A DNA stretch of 64,000 nt from Cliona cf. orientalis (GCA_963930775.1 OZ005698.1:7632501-7696500), one strand, 5' to 3'. Positions 1 through 12,065 are shown, numbered from the stretch's first letter. Notes: generated from the letters alone by a model not told the origin. Numbers and translations: made by a program.

Positions 1-1569
1 ACTTGGGACTTGGTGTACGATAATGATACACTGACTCAGAATGTGACTCAAGTTTACAATATAAATACCTCAAATTGCGGGATGTGTACAATCGTAGCTT
101 CATCTAACTTTGCAACATGTACTTTAACAGCAAGTGATCTACAAGTAGAAACGCCGGTGTGTAATGTAACAGTGATGATTCAAATTATAGGGTGTAATAG
201 TATAATAGCTGAACAATATTCAGCAGACCTAAATGGTGAGATCTACCTTACATATAATGGATCTGACTTATAAACTGCCATATTAAATTTTACAGGTCTT
301 AAGCTTATTTATCCTATAAGTAATAATATGATGACTACTGGAGCTGATTTAAGTTAGTATAAAATTTAATATTAAATTTTAAGCATACTATTGTACTCAT
401 TAGTAATGCCATGCATATATAAATACTTCTCTTTAAAGCTGAAGGGGGCCCATTGGCTACAAAAAACAACAACGACCCTCTTCAAAAGGTCTTGTTTGTA
501 TCTCTTCCTTTGGCATCAGTTGGAATACTAATAATAACTGTGGTACTAGCTGTGATTTTTGTGGTAGTTATTATGAAACGCAAATCTCAGCGCAAGAAAA
601 TGTAAGTTTTAAAGCCTGATCACTCATAATAATGTATTCAATTTGATAATTATGTTTAGAATTATTGGAGGAGCTTCTGAATTAGATCATTCTGATAATC
701 CAATAGATCGTGACATCATGATAGTAAATTATAACCAATGATTTTTTTACGATTAATTATAATAATAACAGGATACAGATCAATACAGCTTACTTCAGCA
801 TCCATCTGATAAGTTAGACGAGGTATTGAAGGATTATAAATTAAATTAAGAGATAGATTTGCAAATTATTATACAGGGAGTGATGATCTATCTCGAGGTT
901 GGTCCAGATACAAGAGTTGGGACAGCAATAATACCTAGTGCAGATAGGGTGGAGTATGCTGAAGTGAAAACAAAACCTCAAACTTCAATAATTATTGGTA
1001 TACAATTAGATACACATCAATAATTATTTTTGTTGATTGATATTATTGTGCTACTAGATAAATATCTAAACTTGGATACTCTGTTAATTCAAGTCCGGTG
1101 TCAGGTGACTCCCCTGTGGTATGAATTTGGTGTGGCTGCTGGAGTGCCAATGGATACACTAAACAAATGCTTCAACTGCACCCCAGAGGAAAGCATAGTT
1201 GAAGTGCTGGATTACTGGCTGAGGCAGGGAGGGAAAACTTGGAGAGATGTTGCCTGTGTATTGAATGAGATCCACCTTCAAGAGTTGTCCAAAAAAATAT
1301 TAAAGGTTTATGATACCGGTAAGTATCATAGGATACATTATGAAAAACTATGCATCAATTATTGATTATTACACCTGCATTGCTGCGCATACCATGCATG
1401 CTATTATAAATAGTGAGGCAATAGTACATATGTGAATATTTTAATAGTCGTCCACTTAATATTAGGAACACTTCCTACTACTGTTGTTGATAAGGACATT
1501 ATGGCTCCAGAAGTAACATCTGAGAAGAGTCAGTCTCCCCCTCCTCCTCCTCTGCCACCTAAACCTTAA
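1..1569 (+). CDS. Receptor with FN3-like ectodomain, TM, ITIM-like motifs, Death domain and poly-proline tail (5' partial)
   Basis: Seven exons fit with GT-AG borders and matching phases: 1-235, 445-601, 660-723, 772-822, 877-997, 1058-1318, 1466-1569. The window cuts the 5' end. The first exon is an FN3-like piece with the NTSNCGMC motif shared by the other receptors here. Exon 2 carries a transmembrane helix (SVGILIITVVLAVIFVVVIM) followed by basic residues. The cytoplasmic part has YSLL, YLEV and VEYAEV; the last fits the ITIM consensus (V/I/L/S-x-Y-x-x-V/I/L). Exon 6 is a Death-fold domain (LWYEFGVAAGV, then a VLDYWLRQGG helix) resembling the Death domains of the NLRs in this window. The last exon ends with PPPPPPLPPKP, a likely SH3 ligand. 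Likely a type I immune-type receptor coupling tyrosine signalling and Death-domain assembly. The architecture is directly visible; the function is inferred. Confidence 0.8.
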
Positions 1570-2545
1570 AAGGTGTAAACTTCAGACTTTAACATTAATT
1601 GTAATAATCTAGCTAGAAAGAAGTGACTTTTCTAGGAAGGAGAGTGTTTACGGACACAAGGTGAACATACAGACATTAAGTTTTATAAACATACACCCAT
1701 AATAAAGCAACTGTTGTTCTGTGATTAATAGATGTTCGAAACAGCTCAGCAATCTCTGGTAAACAGTTTCTTTTGGGAAGGCCTTCTCTCTCCCCATCAA
1801 TATATACATCATTACATAACTGCCATGGTAGCACAAAACAAGTGTGATACTGCATTGCGTGCTAGAAAATAGAGTGGATTAAGGTGAGAGGTGTAGGCAG
1901 TCTTGAGTTAGCCCTGGAAATGAAAAGAAAGAGAGAAAGAATGAATTTTTTTTGCACGACGCCTGCTTCATGCGTGCCTGATTATTTCCACAGACGTGTG
2001 GGAGCTTGATATAGGTATTCTAGCTGGTATAGATGATGAATATGAAAGAAGTTGTTTTATTTTAAATGACTCTATTATCCCAAATAGCTACTACTCACAT
2101 GACAGGGTTAGGGTATAGCATGATGCAGCTGATTGACATGCATGAACTTAATTCATACAATATATTATTCATACTGATTGCTTATTCACCTGAACACCAA
2201 ATTCTGAGAATGTACCGGTATTCATACTTCTCATAACATTTGTGCTTGGAATCAATGAATGAAATTGAAATATACATGACATGTATAGTTTGAAAATCAG
2301 ATCAAGTGTTTATTGATCTTCAGCAGGTATACAATAGCTACTTGTGGTTAATTTTATCTAATTTTGGAGTTTCTCCCATGCGCAAACAGTGCATGTAAAC
2401 AAACATTATTAAAATTGAGACAATGTCATCATGTTGTAAAATATATATTTATAAGGATAAGCTAAACACAACTACGTACATTCTATGGCCATGACAATAA
2501 TTATCCATGTATACGTAGGATACTTCAAATTAATTTTGTGTTAAC
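1570..2545. other. Intergenic, no gene seen
   Basis: AT-rich sequence after the Death-domain receptor. Short open frames on both strands have no recognisable domain or splice context. Confidence 0.5.
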
Positions 2546-2555
2546 TTGAGTCACT

Positions 2556-4350
2556 GTGGTACCGTGGAACCCTTGGAGGCTCACGTTTGAATGCATTTCC
2601 ATCCAGCTCTCCTTGTGTGGTGCCACAATGTATGAGAGATTCTTTCATTTTTCCAATGTGATGCTCATCCCATGGAAATGTTTCAATATCCAGCACAAGA
2701 CCAGTATAGCACGCAGTTCAGGTATCAATGCCACTTGTTGCTAATTGGTCGCCATAAATCTTATGTGATTGTGAACGTATCGAACACTGCGATATATATC
2801 TTCCTGGCTCAGGCTTATGATATTGATATTATAGTCCTATAATGCATAAACTAATAACTAGTGCAATAAATAAATAGTAATATTATAACTAGTGCCTAAG
2901 TACTCACAATGAAGACCGATAAAGCTATGCTGAGAGTTCTCACTTGATGCCTAGCCAAAAATTTAATATCGTAGTTGACTGTCCCTGTATATAATAGTTT
3001 TTGCATTCTTTGCAAAGGACATACAATAGCATAAAAATTAATGCTAATATAGAATGTGTGCCCAAAATTAATGAAGTATGAATAAGGAGTTAATAACAAT
3101 AAACAAAAGATAATTATTAAGTTAGTAGTGAAATGATGATTAAAACTTAATTAAGTTGACTCCACACATTTAATTTGAACGATGATAAAGAACAGGAGAG
3201 CAAGTCCAGAGGCAGTGAATTCCATGCTTCAATCGAGCGAATAATGAAGGAGTTCTGAAACTGATTGGTATGGAAACTTGGGTATGCAAAGTACAAATGT
3301 TCAGGGCGGTTTGATGTAGTATCTCAGTATCTCTCCTACCAATTTTGAGTAAACTACTAGAGAAGCACATCTACAGTCTCCTCAATCACCATTTACAGAA
3401 TACCCAACCACTTTCCAACTTTCAATGGGGTATTGGTGGATCTACGAATTATTATTCTAGTTGTATACTATTATCACTTATTTCATGGTCATAATATACC
3501 AGAGGACTTGTTGCACTGGATCTCAATTATGTGGCCAGAAGACTGCAGTTCACTTATGACATCATCCAGTTCTTTGATATCAGATTCACTAGAAACCACC
3601 ATCTGAATGCATGCGTATTTGATGCTTATCTCAGACCTGAGCTCCATGTTAGGATCAGCGCCAAATGAATTAACTCCAATAATGTTGATATTTAGCTCCT
3701 ATAACACTCACATCCATAAGGATCATATATAGACAATCATTATGATTACCTTACCTGAAACACTTTAAGAGCACTAACAAGTGATCCAACTATATCCTGG
3801 ATAGAAAATTTCACAATACAGTAGCTGTATAGTTTTGGTGATCTCTTTGCTTTCTGAATCAGATACATAGCAGTAATAAACATGAATAAACTAGTAATTA
3901 CGCTTGTTGATACCTTTTTTGATCATCGTGCAAGTGAACATTAATAGCAGATTTTTTGAGATTTTTGAACATCTCTCTCTCTCATCTTCAACACACAGGC
4001 ACTCCACATAATTATATGGTTTGATGTCCTGGAATATCATGAGTTTGGAGCATCATATAAGCTGGATTGATTCCAGTAATGTTGATATTGACATGAGCTC
4101 CTGTTGTACATTAAGGTTGAAAAGGTGTATCATTATGAATTGGAATCTTTGCTGCAGTCACTTACTCTAAATGCTTTCAGTGCATTAGCAAGTGCTCCCG
4201 GTTCATCCTTAACGTAAAACTGAAGAGTCCGAGTTGCAATTGATGGCTTAATGTTATGTGATTTAATTAATGCTAATGCTAAATTATTCAAAACCATCAT
4301 CAATGCTAAGATTGAACATACCCACTTTGATATTGAATGCTCCAGCATTC
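2556..4350 (-). pseudogene. Degenerate partial duplicate of ACT-domain exons
   Basis: Six minus-strand blocks match, in order, the last three ACT-like domains of the intact receptor at 4,989-9,012. About 4,166-4,280 carries VKDEPGALANALKAF. About 3,930-4,100 carries NINITGINPAYMML. About 3,750-3,840 carries FSIQDIVGSLVSALKVF. About 3,510-3,700 carries LNINIIGVNSFGADP. About 2,920-2,980 carries YDIKFLARHQVRTL. About 2,740-2,840 carries NINIISLSQE. The fourth-from-last block has an extra 4 bases and a stop. The last block has TAG where the intact gene has CAG, before QQV. No ectodomain or TM exon accompanies it. Best read as a tandem duplication of the receptor's 3' exons that decayed. Confidence 0.75.
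3125..3460. mobile_element. Two LINE reverse-transcriptase remnants in opposite orientation
   Basis: On the minus strand, about 3,125-3,260 encodes RSIEAWNSLPLDLLSC, which resembles the C-terminal tail of CR1/L2-like LINE ORF2 proteins. On the plus strand, about 3,316-3,440 encodes LPILSKLLEKHIYSLL then PLSNFQWG, which resembles the finger region of LINE RT. They sit between two decayed ACT exons and are far too short to be active. Confidence 0.6.
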
Positions 4351-4365
4351 TCTAGAGCTCTTAAG

Positions 4366-4988
4366 ATGGCATTCCTTTTATGAATGAATTATCCAAAAAA
4401 AAAAAAAGTATAAAAATTGAAGGATGAAGAAGGGATGGCAGGGCCAAAAAGCAGTACACAAACAAGATTTTTAGGGGTAATCACGTCCGTCCCTACTGGG
4501 ATCCTGCACTTATTGATGTCGACCCGTTTACTATAATAATAATATTATTGAATCTGAGTCTATGCAGAAATTCATGTTACCATAACAATTATGGCTCGTG
4601 GAGGGGGGGGGGTGGGGGAGAGGGGGATGGTAATTAGTTTTGATTGTTGTATTACTGCCTGGTTAGTTTGTTCAACACCAGAATGCACTGGTGCTAGTAC
4701 TTAATTCTCATAGTATCAAATAATTATACTTAGAATCAATGATGGGAATAATGTTACTGTAACCAGAGTGCTCATGTCGGATTCTGGACTTGATCTAAAG
4801 CGGGTATATAGCTAATTGCTAGCTATACTTATATTATTATTCATTTCCCAAGTTAAGTCTCCCATGCAAACAGTGCATGTAAATAAAAATTAAACGTCAT
4901 AGTACATTCTATGACTATGACAATAACTATCCATGTATACATAATAATTATGTAGGGTATGCTTCAATTTATGTTAATTCTCTTAAGC
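4366..4988. other. Intergenic with G-rich tract
   Basis: No gene seen between the decayed ACT exons and the stop of the ACT receptor. It contains an A-run near 4,396 and a G-rich tract around 4,602-4,626. Confidence 0.5.
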
Positions 4989-7900
4989 TTAAACTCGAGA
5001 CACAGTGGTACCAACTCTTGGAGGCTCATGTTCGAATGCATTTCCATCCACCTCTCCTTGTGTGGTGCCACGATGTATGGGAGATTCTTTCATTCTAGCA
5101 ATGCTATGCTCATCCCACGGAAACATTTCAACATCCAGCACAAGACCAGTAGCACACAGTTTGGGTATCAATGCCACTTGTTGCTGATTGGTCGCCACAA
5201 ATCTTATGTGATTGTGAACATAATATCGTACATCATGAGATACACTTTCCTGGCTCAGACTTATGATATTACTGATGTTATGGTCCTATAATGCATTAAG
5301 TAATGACTATATACAACATTATTATAATTGTGAATAATGACTCACGAAGAAGACAGATAAAGCTTTGATAAGAGTTCTCACTTCATGCCTAGCCAAAAAT
5401 TTAATATCGTAGTTGACCTGTCCCTGTATTGGTGGAACTATGGAACAATATAGATACTATTATCACTTATTTTATTGTCACAATAACATTATACCAGAGG
5501 ACTTGTTGCACTGGACATCAATTATGTAGCCAGAAGACTGCAGTTCACTTACAAGATCCGGTACTTTGATATCTGATTTACTAGAAACCACCATCTGAAC
5601 ATGTTTATATGCGATGCTTATCTCAGACCTGAGCTTCATGCTAGGATCAGCGCCAAATGAATTAACTCCAATAATGTTGATGTTTAGCTCCTACAATACT
5701 CACGTCCATAAGGATCATAGATAATCATTATGATTACCTTACCTGAAACACTTTAAGAGCACTAATAAGTGATCCAACTTTATCTTGGATAGAAAACTTC
5801 ACAATACAGTGGTTTTGGTGAATATTTAGCTTTGAATTTCTTGAAATAGCTGGATCAGATACAGAGCAGAAATGAACACAAATAAAGTTTAAATAATTGG
5901 AGACAGGTCCTTCAATAAGCTGTCTGGCTCAAAGCTCACGACAATCATAATTATAATACTACCACCATACCGATAACTGTTACATAATATCACTGAATGC
6001 CGTCTATATATTATAGCTTAACCTAGTAAAGGCAGTCACATAATGATATTATTGTCTAAGGCAGTTATATAATATTAGTAATACACTCTTGTCGATACCT
6101 TCATGATCATTGTACAATTGAACTTTAATAGCACCACTTGCAGATTTTCTGAGTTTATCGAACAACATCTCTCTTTCATCCTTACCACACTGGCACTCCA
6201 CGTATATAGTTCGATGTCCTGGAATATCATGAGTTGGGAGCATCATGTAAGCTGGATTGATTCCAGTAATGTTGATATTGAGCTCCTGTTGTACATTAAG
6301 GTTGAAAAGGTATATCATTATGAATTGGAATCTTTGCTGCAGTTACTTACTCTAAATGCTTCTAGTGCATCAGCAAGTGCTCCCGGTTCATCCTTAACAT
6401 AAAACTGAAGAGTCTGAGTTGATGGCTCAATGTTGTATTCTATGATTTAATTAGTATCTAATGCTAATTTGTTCAAAATCATCATCAATGCTAAGATTGA
6501 ACATACCCACTTGGATATTGAATGCTCCAGCAACACCTAGAGCTCTTAGGATCTTTTTCTGCTTCCATGTAGAACATACACAACTTACATAACCATTCAT
6601 GTATTCAGACTTGCTGTCATAATCTGAGCGAGTATTTAGCCCATGAATGTTTATTCCATGTTTCTGTATTATATACAGTGATCATGATTAATAATTATCA
6701 TCTGTAATCAGCAAGATTAACACACTCCAAACTCATGTATAACTTCCCACAGTGCTCCTGGTTTATCCTCTACAAAGAATCTGACAATACGAGGTCTTTT
6801 TGTGCTATCTGTGGTCACACCATCAGTGTCTTCTTGAATTGGTACAGGTTTAATTTTAATATCAATGCTTTAAATTGCTTAGTGGTATAGACTAACCATC
6901 ATCCTCAATAAATTCAAGATTAATCTTTGATTGTGCTTTAAGTTGTGCTTTTTCTTCACTTTTGCAGGAAATATGCACATAATTTTCCTTCATTTGACGT
7001 TTTCCAATGCCACAGAATTTCCATTTGATATCATCCTCACTCCAGTAAGTATTAATACGGATAATATTGACATGATTTTTCTGTATCACAATTATTAGTA
7101 TTGATTTTTACTTTTATCCCTCTATATAATACGAAATTACCATTACCTTGAACACTTTCAATATCTGAGCTAAGGTTCCTGGTTTTTCAGAACCTGAAAA
7201 TCTTATGACAATAAGCGATTGGCTGAGCTGATAATATAACATAATTAGAACAATCACCACTCCCCCCACTACGAACACTGTTACCACTGGCACAACTGCT
7301 GCAGGAGTTGCAATACCTGAATTGTCTAATATTTGCACCAATTAATAAGGATTATTAGTTTTCACAGAATTGTTAATTTCCTTACCAATGACATTCGATA
7401 CTTCAATGAGATTTAAAGTTCCTTCCACACTCACTGTTATATTATTGCTCCTGGCAGTGACTGTGAAGCAATATTCAGAAATGTCTTCAAGCAAAGGTAG
7501 CTCAGGGCTTGAAACAGAATCTCCAATTCCTTCACTAGTGTATGAGCCAAGCTGTTGGCCACAATTTGGACCATAAGTAATATTAATGGAACACTCCTTT
7601 GTAGTATCCATTGGTTGGTTCAAAAATGTGCAAATAATAGTTGTCATCTCAGAATTGAAATCAATATTAACAAAGTTGTTCACTCCATCTAGATGTTATA
7701 ATAATGTCAAATTTAATGTGCAAATGATTCAAATTCAATATGGTACCTTGAAATATTGGCTCTGAAGTTGATCCATTTCCAAGCACATTGGTAGCGAAAA
7801 CAGTGACACCAATGTCAGCAGCGGGTGGACAGAGGGATATAGAAGTAAACGAATGAGCACACATCTCATCGGTGCACGATGAAGCTGGGATGGTAGCTGA

Positions 7901-9012
7901 ACCGCAGATACTACCAGAAGAGGAGTCGGAGTAGACTACAGTGTAGGAATAAGTTGACCCGTCAATTCCATCAGATATTTGAAAAGGTTGCTACATAATA
8001 GATCCCACTGATGAAAGTGTGATTGAGTACATGTAAGACGTCTTAAACTTACAGTGGTATTAAAATATACTGTGAGTCTCAGCAGCCTTTTATTATCGAT
8101 ATCACTATCAGAATAATATGGATGAATCTCTATTATAGTAGGAACTTCAGGAACTGAAAAAAGAAAGTAATCCAGAATTACCACTATAATGTATAATTAT
8201 TGCTTGGGTGCAGTATAGAATATACCATTTAGTCTGGCAGTAACTGGCATGCTCTCAGCAGAAGAAAGATTTCCACATATGATACTCTGTACTGTCAGTG
8301 TGCATGTGCTAGGAAGGGTAAACTCTCTGCATGTCATATTGCTGAAGGCTGAATTGTTTTGACATGTTCCACAGTCGTTTGAGATGACATTGAATGTGAG
8401 ATATGGGCACCTCTGTTGAGGTGGTGACCAGCTGAAGGTCAGCTCTCCTGGCCCAGCCATAACAAGTTGGACATTGGTGGGTGGTGGAAAAGGTGCTGCA
8501 TGTACAATGTATATAATGTACGTAACGGATATAATCTTAATCTTACTTGTGGTAATGAAAAGAGTAGATGTATCTATCACTCTGCTTGTGGTGACATCAT
8601 CAATGATACATTCCACAGTCCTTCCGTTCAGTTCAGAGCTGACTAATACATCAAGGTTGGAAGTATAGCAGTTATTTTCCGCTCCAATGTTATACCCAAC
8701 TACTGCTCCATTGTTGCACACCCCTCTAGCAGCACCTGGAACCCCAAACATGGAGTGAAACAGAACAACCTCACAGCTTCCTGATATATCTGTCCCTCTC
8801 CACACAGTGAATCGTCCACCAATAATAGAACATTCATATGTAAAATTTCGACCAGGACAAATGCAGTCAGCCGTGGCAATCAGCTCATTTTTAGCACAAA
8901 AACCTATGATTTTTATATACTAATAATAATTTATTGTACTCTGGCTGGATGATTATTACAACTTACACTGATGTAGTGCTACTAAAATACAGATTAGTAC
9001 CAAAAATTTCAT
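4989..9012 (-). CDS. Ig/FN3 transmembrane receptor with five cytoplasmic ACT-like domains
   Basis: Read right to left. A signal peptide exon (8,967-9,012) starts [17 protein letters not shown] Cys-rich Ig-like exon (8,547-8,903) follows, then FN3-like exons at about 8,225-8,494, 8,050-8,157, 7,748-7,989 and 7,386-7,692. The TM exon (7,147 to about 7,331) has VVPVVTVFVVGGVVIVLIML and runs directly into the first ACT half. Five ACT-like domains (beta-alpha-beta-beta-alpha-beta) follow: SEKPGTLAQILKVF/HVNIIRINTYW; EDKPGALWEVIHEF/GINIHGLNTRS; KDEPGALADALEAF/LNINITGINPAY; QDKVGSLISALKVF/LNINIIGVNSFG; RHEVRTLIKALSVF/HNISNIISLSQ. Each is split by a phase-0 intron at the same place after helix 1, so the array grew by duplication of an exon pair. 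The stop is at 4,989. ACT domains normally bind amino acids or small ligands in cytosolic metabolic enzymes, so a receptor carrying them is unusual. No disruption was seen. Ligand and signalling are unknown. Confidence 0.8.
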
Positions 9013-9224
9013 ATTCGGCTCTGGCTTTCGACTTTATAAGGCTATTGTCTTTCTAACACACTCTTCTCTATCAAGAAAAAAGAGGTGGAGCTCATGAATT
9101 ACTTTACTTGTCATGCTTTACGTTCTTCACTATTCATAGCTATGAAAGTGAGTCACAACGCCTACTCTATAATTCATTACTAAGCTTATTTGATTTGCTA
9201 CAGGTATCCTATATGTGTGCATGA

Positions 9225-9920
9225 ATGGATTTTAGAGATATTACATATTATATAATATTATTCATTTATCACCAGTGGAGGAGTAGCTTTTTACCCCGCG
9301 CGCATGCGCAAGGGGTAAAGCAATCGGTTTGTCCGTCTGTTGTTGTTGTTGTCGGCACAAAAATCGCCAGATCTCGAGTTCTAGGCGTCTGTGCGTGCTG
9401 TAAGCACAACCAATCGGTAGATATCGGTGAAAAACTGGTTTGTACGGGCTTCGAATTTCTCAACAAGGCTTACTAGTACTACAAATCGTGCTATTTCTGT
9501 TCAAAATGCCTGTGGTTTATCGACCACACCCACTCTTTTAGCATGCTGATGCGACTGCGCATGCTCAAGCTCAGTGTTGGAAAGGGTCGTCAGACCATAA
9601 AACAGCTATACCGCAGAGTGTTGCAGTACTATATACGCTACAGTGGCTACAGAGCGCGCGGGGTATGTGCTCTACAGAGCTCTAGTTTGATACTGATTCT
9701 AATTACAGCTGTGTTTGTTTCTGTGACAGTTCTACTGATTCAAAGCAAACGGTTGATGCAAAAGGAACTGAAAGATATCAAAGAGAGTCAGGATAACACA
9801 AGGAAAGGCAATACTGTATACGATGAAATAAAACCACTACCAGAATCAACCATCATTGAAACAACTGAGAACACTGCATACACGTGCATTTCAAGAGTGT
9901 GTGCTAATGCAAGCCTCTAA
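9225..9920 (+). pseudogene. TxYxxI-tail receptor, 3' remnant cut by an inserted element (copy 1)
   Basis: Only the 3' end of this receptor type is present. MDFRDIT at 9,225 matches the pre-TM segment of the other copies. A repeat element (about 9,291-9,684) then interrupts it. After the element come the rest of the TM helix (LILILITAVFVSVTVLLI), a basic stretch and the tail NTVYDEIKPLPE...NTAYTCISRVCANASL, stop at 9,918-9,920. The tail stays open and close to the other copies, with YDEI in place of YEEI. No ectodomain exons were found between this and the divergent ACT receptor starting at 9,012. An open frame from 9,543 crosses the element, so a chimeric short protein is possible but unsupported. 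Confidence 0.7.
9291..9684. mobile_element. MITE-like element, TACCCCGCGCGC terminal repeats
   Basis: Begins TTACCCCGCGCGCATGCGC and ends with GCGCGCGGGGTA plus GTGCTCTACAGAGCTCTAG. The same ends, in the other orientation, bound a larger element at about 56,990-58,030. It is absent from the other four TM-tail exons of this receptor family, so it is an insertion. Target duplication not resolved. No coding capacity seen. Confidence 0.65.
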
Positions 9921-10690
9921 CAGTCAATAACGGTATTAATGCTCATACAAATAACATAACTCGATGCTGAAGCAGTTTTGGTTTATAATAATATTATTAT
10001 AAAGGAGTACATACGTACTGTTATAATTTTTGATGATAGTTGGATTGACTAACTATAGTGTGTGAATACTACAGTGTTGCCTATTAAACTTTGCATTCAA
10101 TGATTGTTGTGATCTTGCAGGTGGAAAGTGGTAATATGGTGATGTTTTCTCTAGATAAAATTACTATTTTGATGACAATCTTGAATGCTAGGCAAACATC
10201 ACTCGGCATAATTACAAAACAAGTATTCCCACAACTTTTGCGACAGCTTATGGTTTATTCTTTTTTTCTAATTGATCCCATGCCCAGTGTATATGATATG
10301 ATCTACAAAAACTGCTCTACTTAAATTGTCAATCTATCACACGTTTGTATATTTCATTTAATGCTGGCAAACTAATATGGGCCTGTATATGGAGATGCGG
10401 CTAGGAGAAACCTTGGGAGAAACTGGTCTTGATTGGGATTCATGCATGTGTGTATAGATGATAGATATCATAGTCTTTGACCTTGTCGACCGTTTGGATG
10501 TAAACTAGCTGATGCAGATGTGCATGTACTGCTGTGGAAATCTGGTTCATGAATAGCTACTAGCCTGTAGCTAGCTCCTTTTTCTATTGGGTACGAGATG
10601 AGGGTCTATAGACTCTAGCTCTATGCAAGTGCATACATGACATTGTGTGCACATGTGCTGTGTGTATGTACTGTACTACGATTTGTGCAT
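9921..10690. repeat. Conserved block downstream of TxYxxI receptors (five copies)
   Basis: The sequence after the tail stop recurs after each TxYxxI locus (starting about 19,743, 25,925, 38,287 and 45,384). Shared landmarks are CTATAGTGTGTGAATACTAC, GATCTTGCAGGTGGAAAG, GTCAATCTATCACACG and GGATTCATGCATGTGTG. The frame at 10,091-10,324 and that at 38,369-38,587 share the middle MIVVILQVES and NARQTSLGII, but other copies break it by indels. It is more likely 3' UTR or intergenic DNA carried by duplication than a gene. Confidence 0.55.
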
Positions 10691-10822
10691 ACAACTAATT
10701 AACTGGCCACAGCCGATAGCGTTGCTAAGCAGCAAAGTGGATACACATGTCAATTATGAAGTAAGTGCTAATTGCTTGACGACCATTTACCGCTATCGTT
10801 AATAAGGTCAGGGTTCAAACAA
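10690..10822 (+). promoter_or_regulatory. Conserved upstream block of Death-NACHT genes (copy 1)
   Basis: The block from CTGGCCACAGCCGATAGCG to TAATAAGGTCAGGGTTCAA precedes all four Death-domain starts, at about 10,700, 26,660, 30,538 and 46,487, and ends 0-55 bases before the ATG. It contains GATAGCGTT and, about 90 bases later, CGCTATCGTT, an inverted pair. Candidate promoter/5' UTR; conservation may simply reflect recent duplication. Confidence 0.45.
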
Positions 10823-10874
10823 GTCTCGTGCCCAGCCCCTCCTAGATCCTACGCAAAATTTAAAAAGCGTAGCC

Positions 10875-11553
10875 ATGGATGTCAGGGAAGACGATCTACC
10901 TCGCTTGTATAGGGAATACTTCAGTTGTCGTACCCAATGGAGAGCTATTGGCTGTGCCTTAGGCGTCAGTGCTGCCGACTTGGAGGCCATCGAAATAAAT
11001 CAGCGTGGAAAGTGCGAGGACTGCTTTCTACAGGTTCTTATCAATTGGCTGAGAAAGAGAGGGAGAAAGACAGAGGAAGAGCTATAGATCTGTGCAATGT
11101 AGAAGAGGGTGCCAGCCTATTTCCAAACTGGAGATACCGTGATTACCATCTTGATCTTGCTTAGTATTCTATCAGCTATTCTAGCTGTACACGTCCATAG
11201 GTGGCTCACTGCCAGTTCTCTGACTACAGCTGCACACTCTTTGAAGGGACTCTACAGGTATCCGCATCCAGTGGTGGAGTTTGAACTACTAGACTTCACC
11301 GCTATAAACATGCCATGTATAAATGTGACGATGGAACATACTGATTACCCAGGTATGACAGTGGACTTCTGGGAGCTACTGAATAGATCGACTTGATTCG
11401 AAACACCAGGTGCAGCTACACACTAACCAACCAGGAAAACTTGAAAGAATTTTGATTACGGGCCATCCAGGAGCTGGTAAAATGACCTTAATGCGATACT
11501 TAACGTCACATGTGGTCCAACTGGGTCTATCAATGACAATTGCATGCAGTACT
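10875..11553 (+). pseudogene. Truncated Death-TM-NACHT (NLR) gene, unit 1
   Basis: Starts with MDVREDDLPRLYREYFS, the same Death-domain start as the full NLRs at 26,802 and 46,681. It is broken by a 10-base deletion (GAAGAG-CTATAG where others have GAAGAGTTACGTCAAGCTATAG) that makes a stop at 11,087. It carries further 3-4 base insertions, for example TCGA near 11,388. Homology to the full genes ends just after the P-loop, where GKT is changed to GKM (GHPGAGKMTL) and the sequence leaves the NLR at TACTTAACG|TCACATG. The rest of NACHT and all LRRs are missing. The unit 2 copy at 30,684 shares the same truncation point and the GKM change, so both arose before the unit duplicated. Confidence 0.85.
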
Positions 11554-11559
11554 CACATG

Positions 11560-12065
11560 TACGGTGGCCCAGAAGGGCCATCCATCTTTGCAATTTTTCA
11601 AAGTTACATTTTGTAAACTTGTAGTTTTTTAATTTTGCACTTTTGCAAACATGCAGTTTGTCAATCATGCAGGTAGTTTTGCAAACTTGCTGTTTATCAA
11701 TTTGCATTCAGTACCCCAACAGTAAGGGACGTGCAATAATGAAAACTATGATGTGTATGCACAAGAGATGCACATCATATATTAATCATGGCGCACACTA
11801 CAATGTCATAGCTAGCAGCACCATTATAGTCACATCTATTAATAGAAGTGACATCACTCTCACTGACAATTGCTAGCTATCAGTCTGCATAAAAGCAAAG
11901 AAATCCATTATCGGTTTATCAACTTGAAATGGGAATCAATGATGCCATAATAATTATTGATACAAGACTAATAGTGCAAGTTATGTTGATGCAGCCTTGA
12001 TGATAGGGGGTGTGAGCTTGTATGTCATCACAATAACTTATAAATGTTATCAATATTATAGCTAA

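Noticed and set aside
6049-6402. Overlapping plus-strand coding frame opposite the ACT exons
   Set aside because: It is a shadow of the minus-strand gene. The minus strand gives consistent ACT motifs and splice phases.
9291-9684. CRISPR-like or phage-type repeat
   Set aside because: Only two dispersed, inverted copies exist, without regular spacers. This is eukaryotic MITE-type structure.
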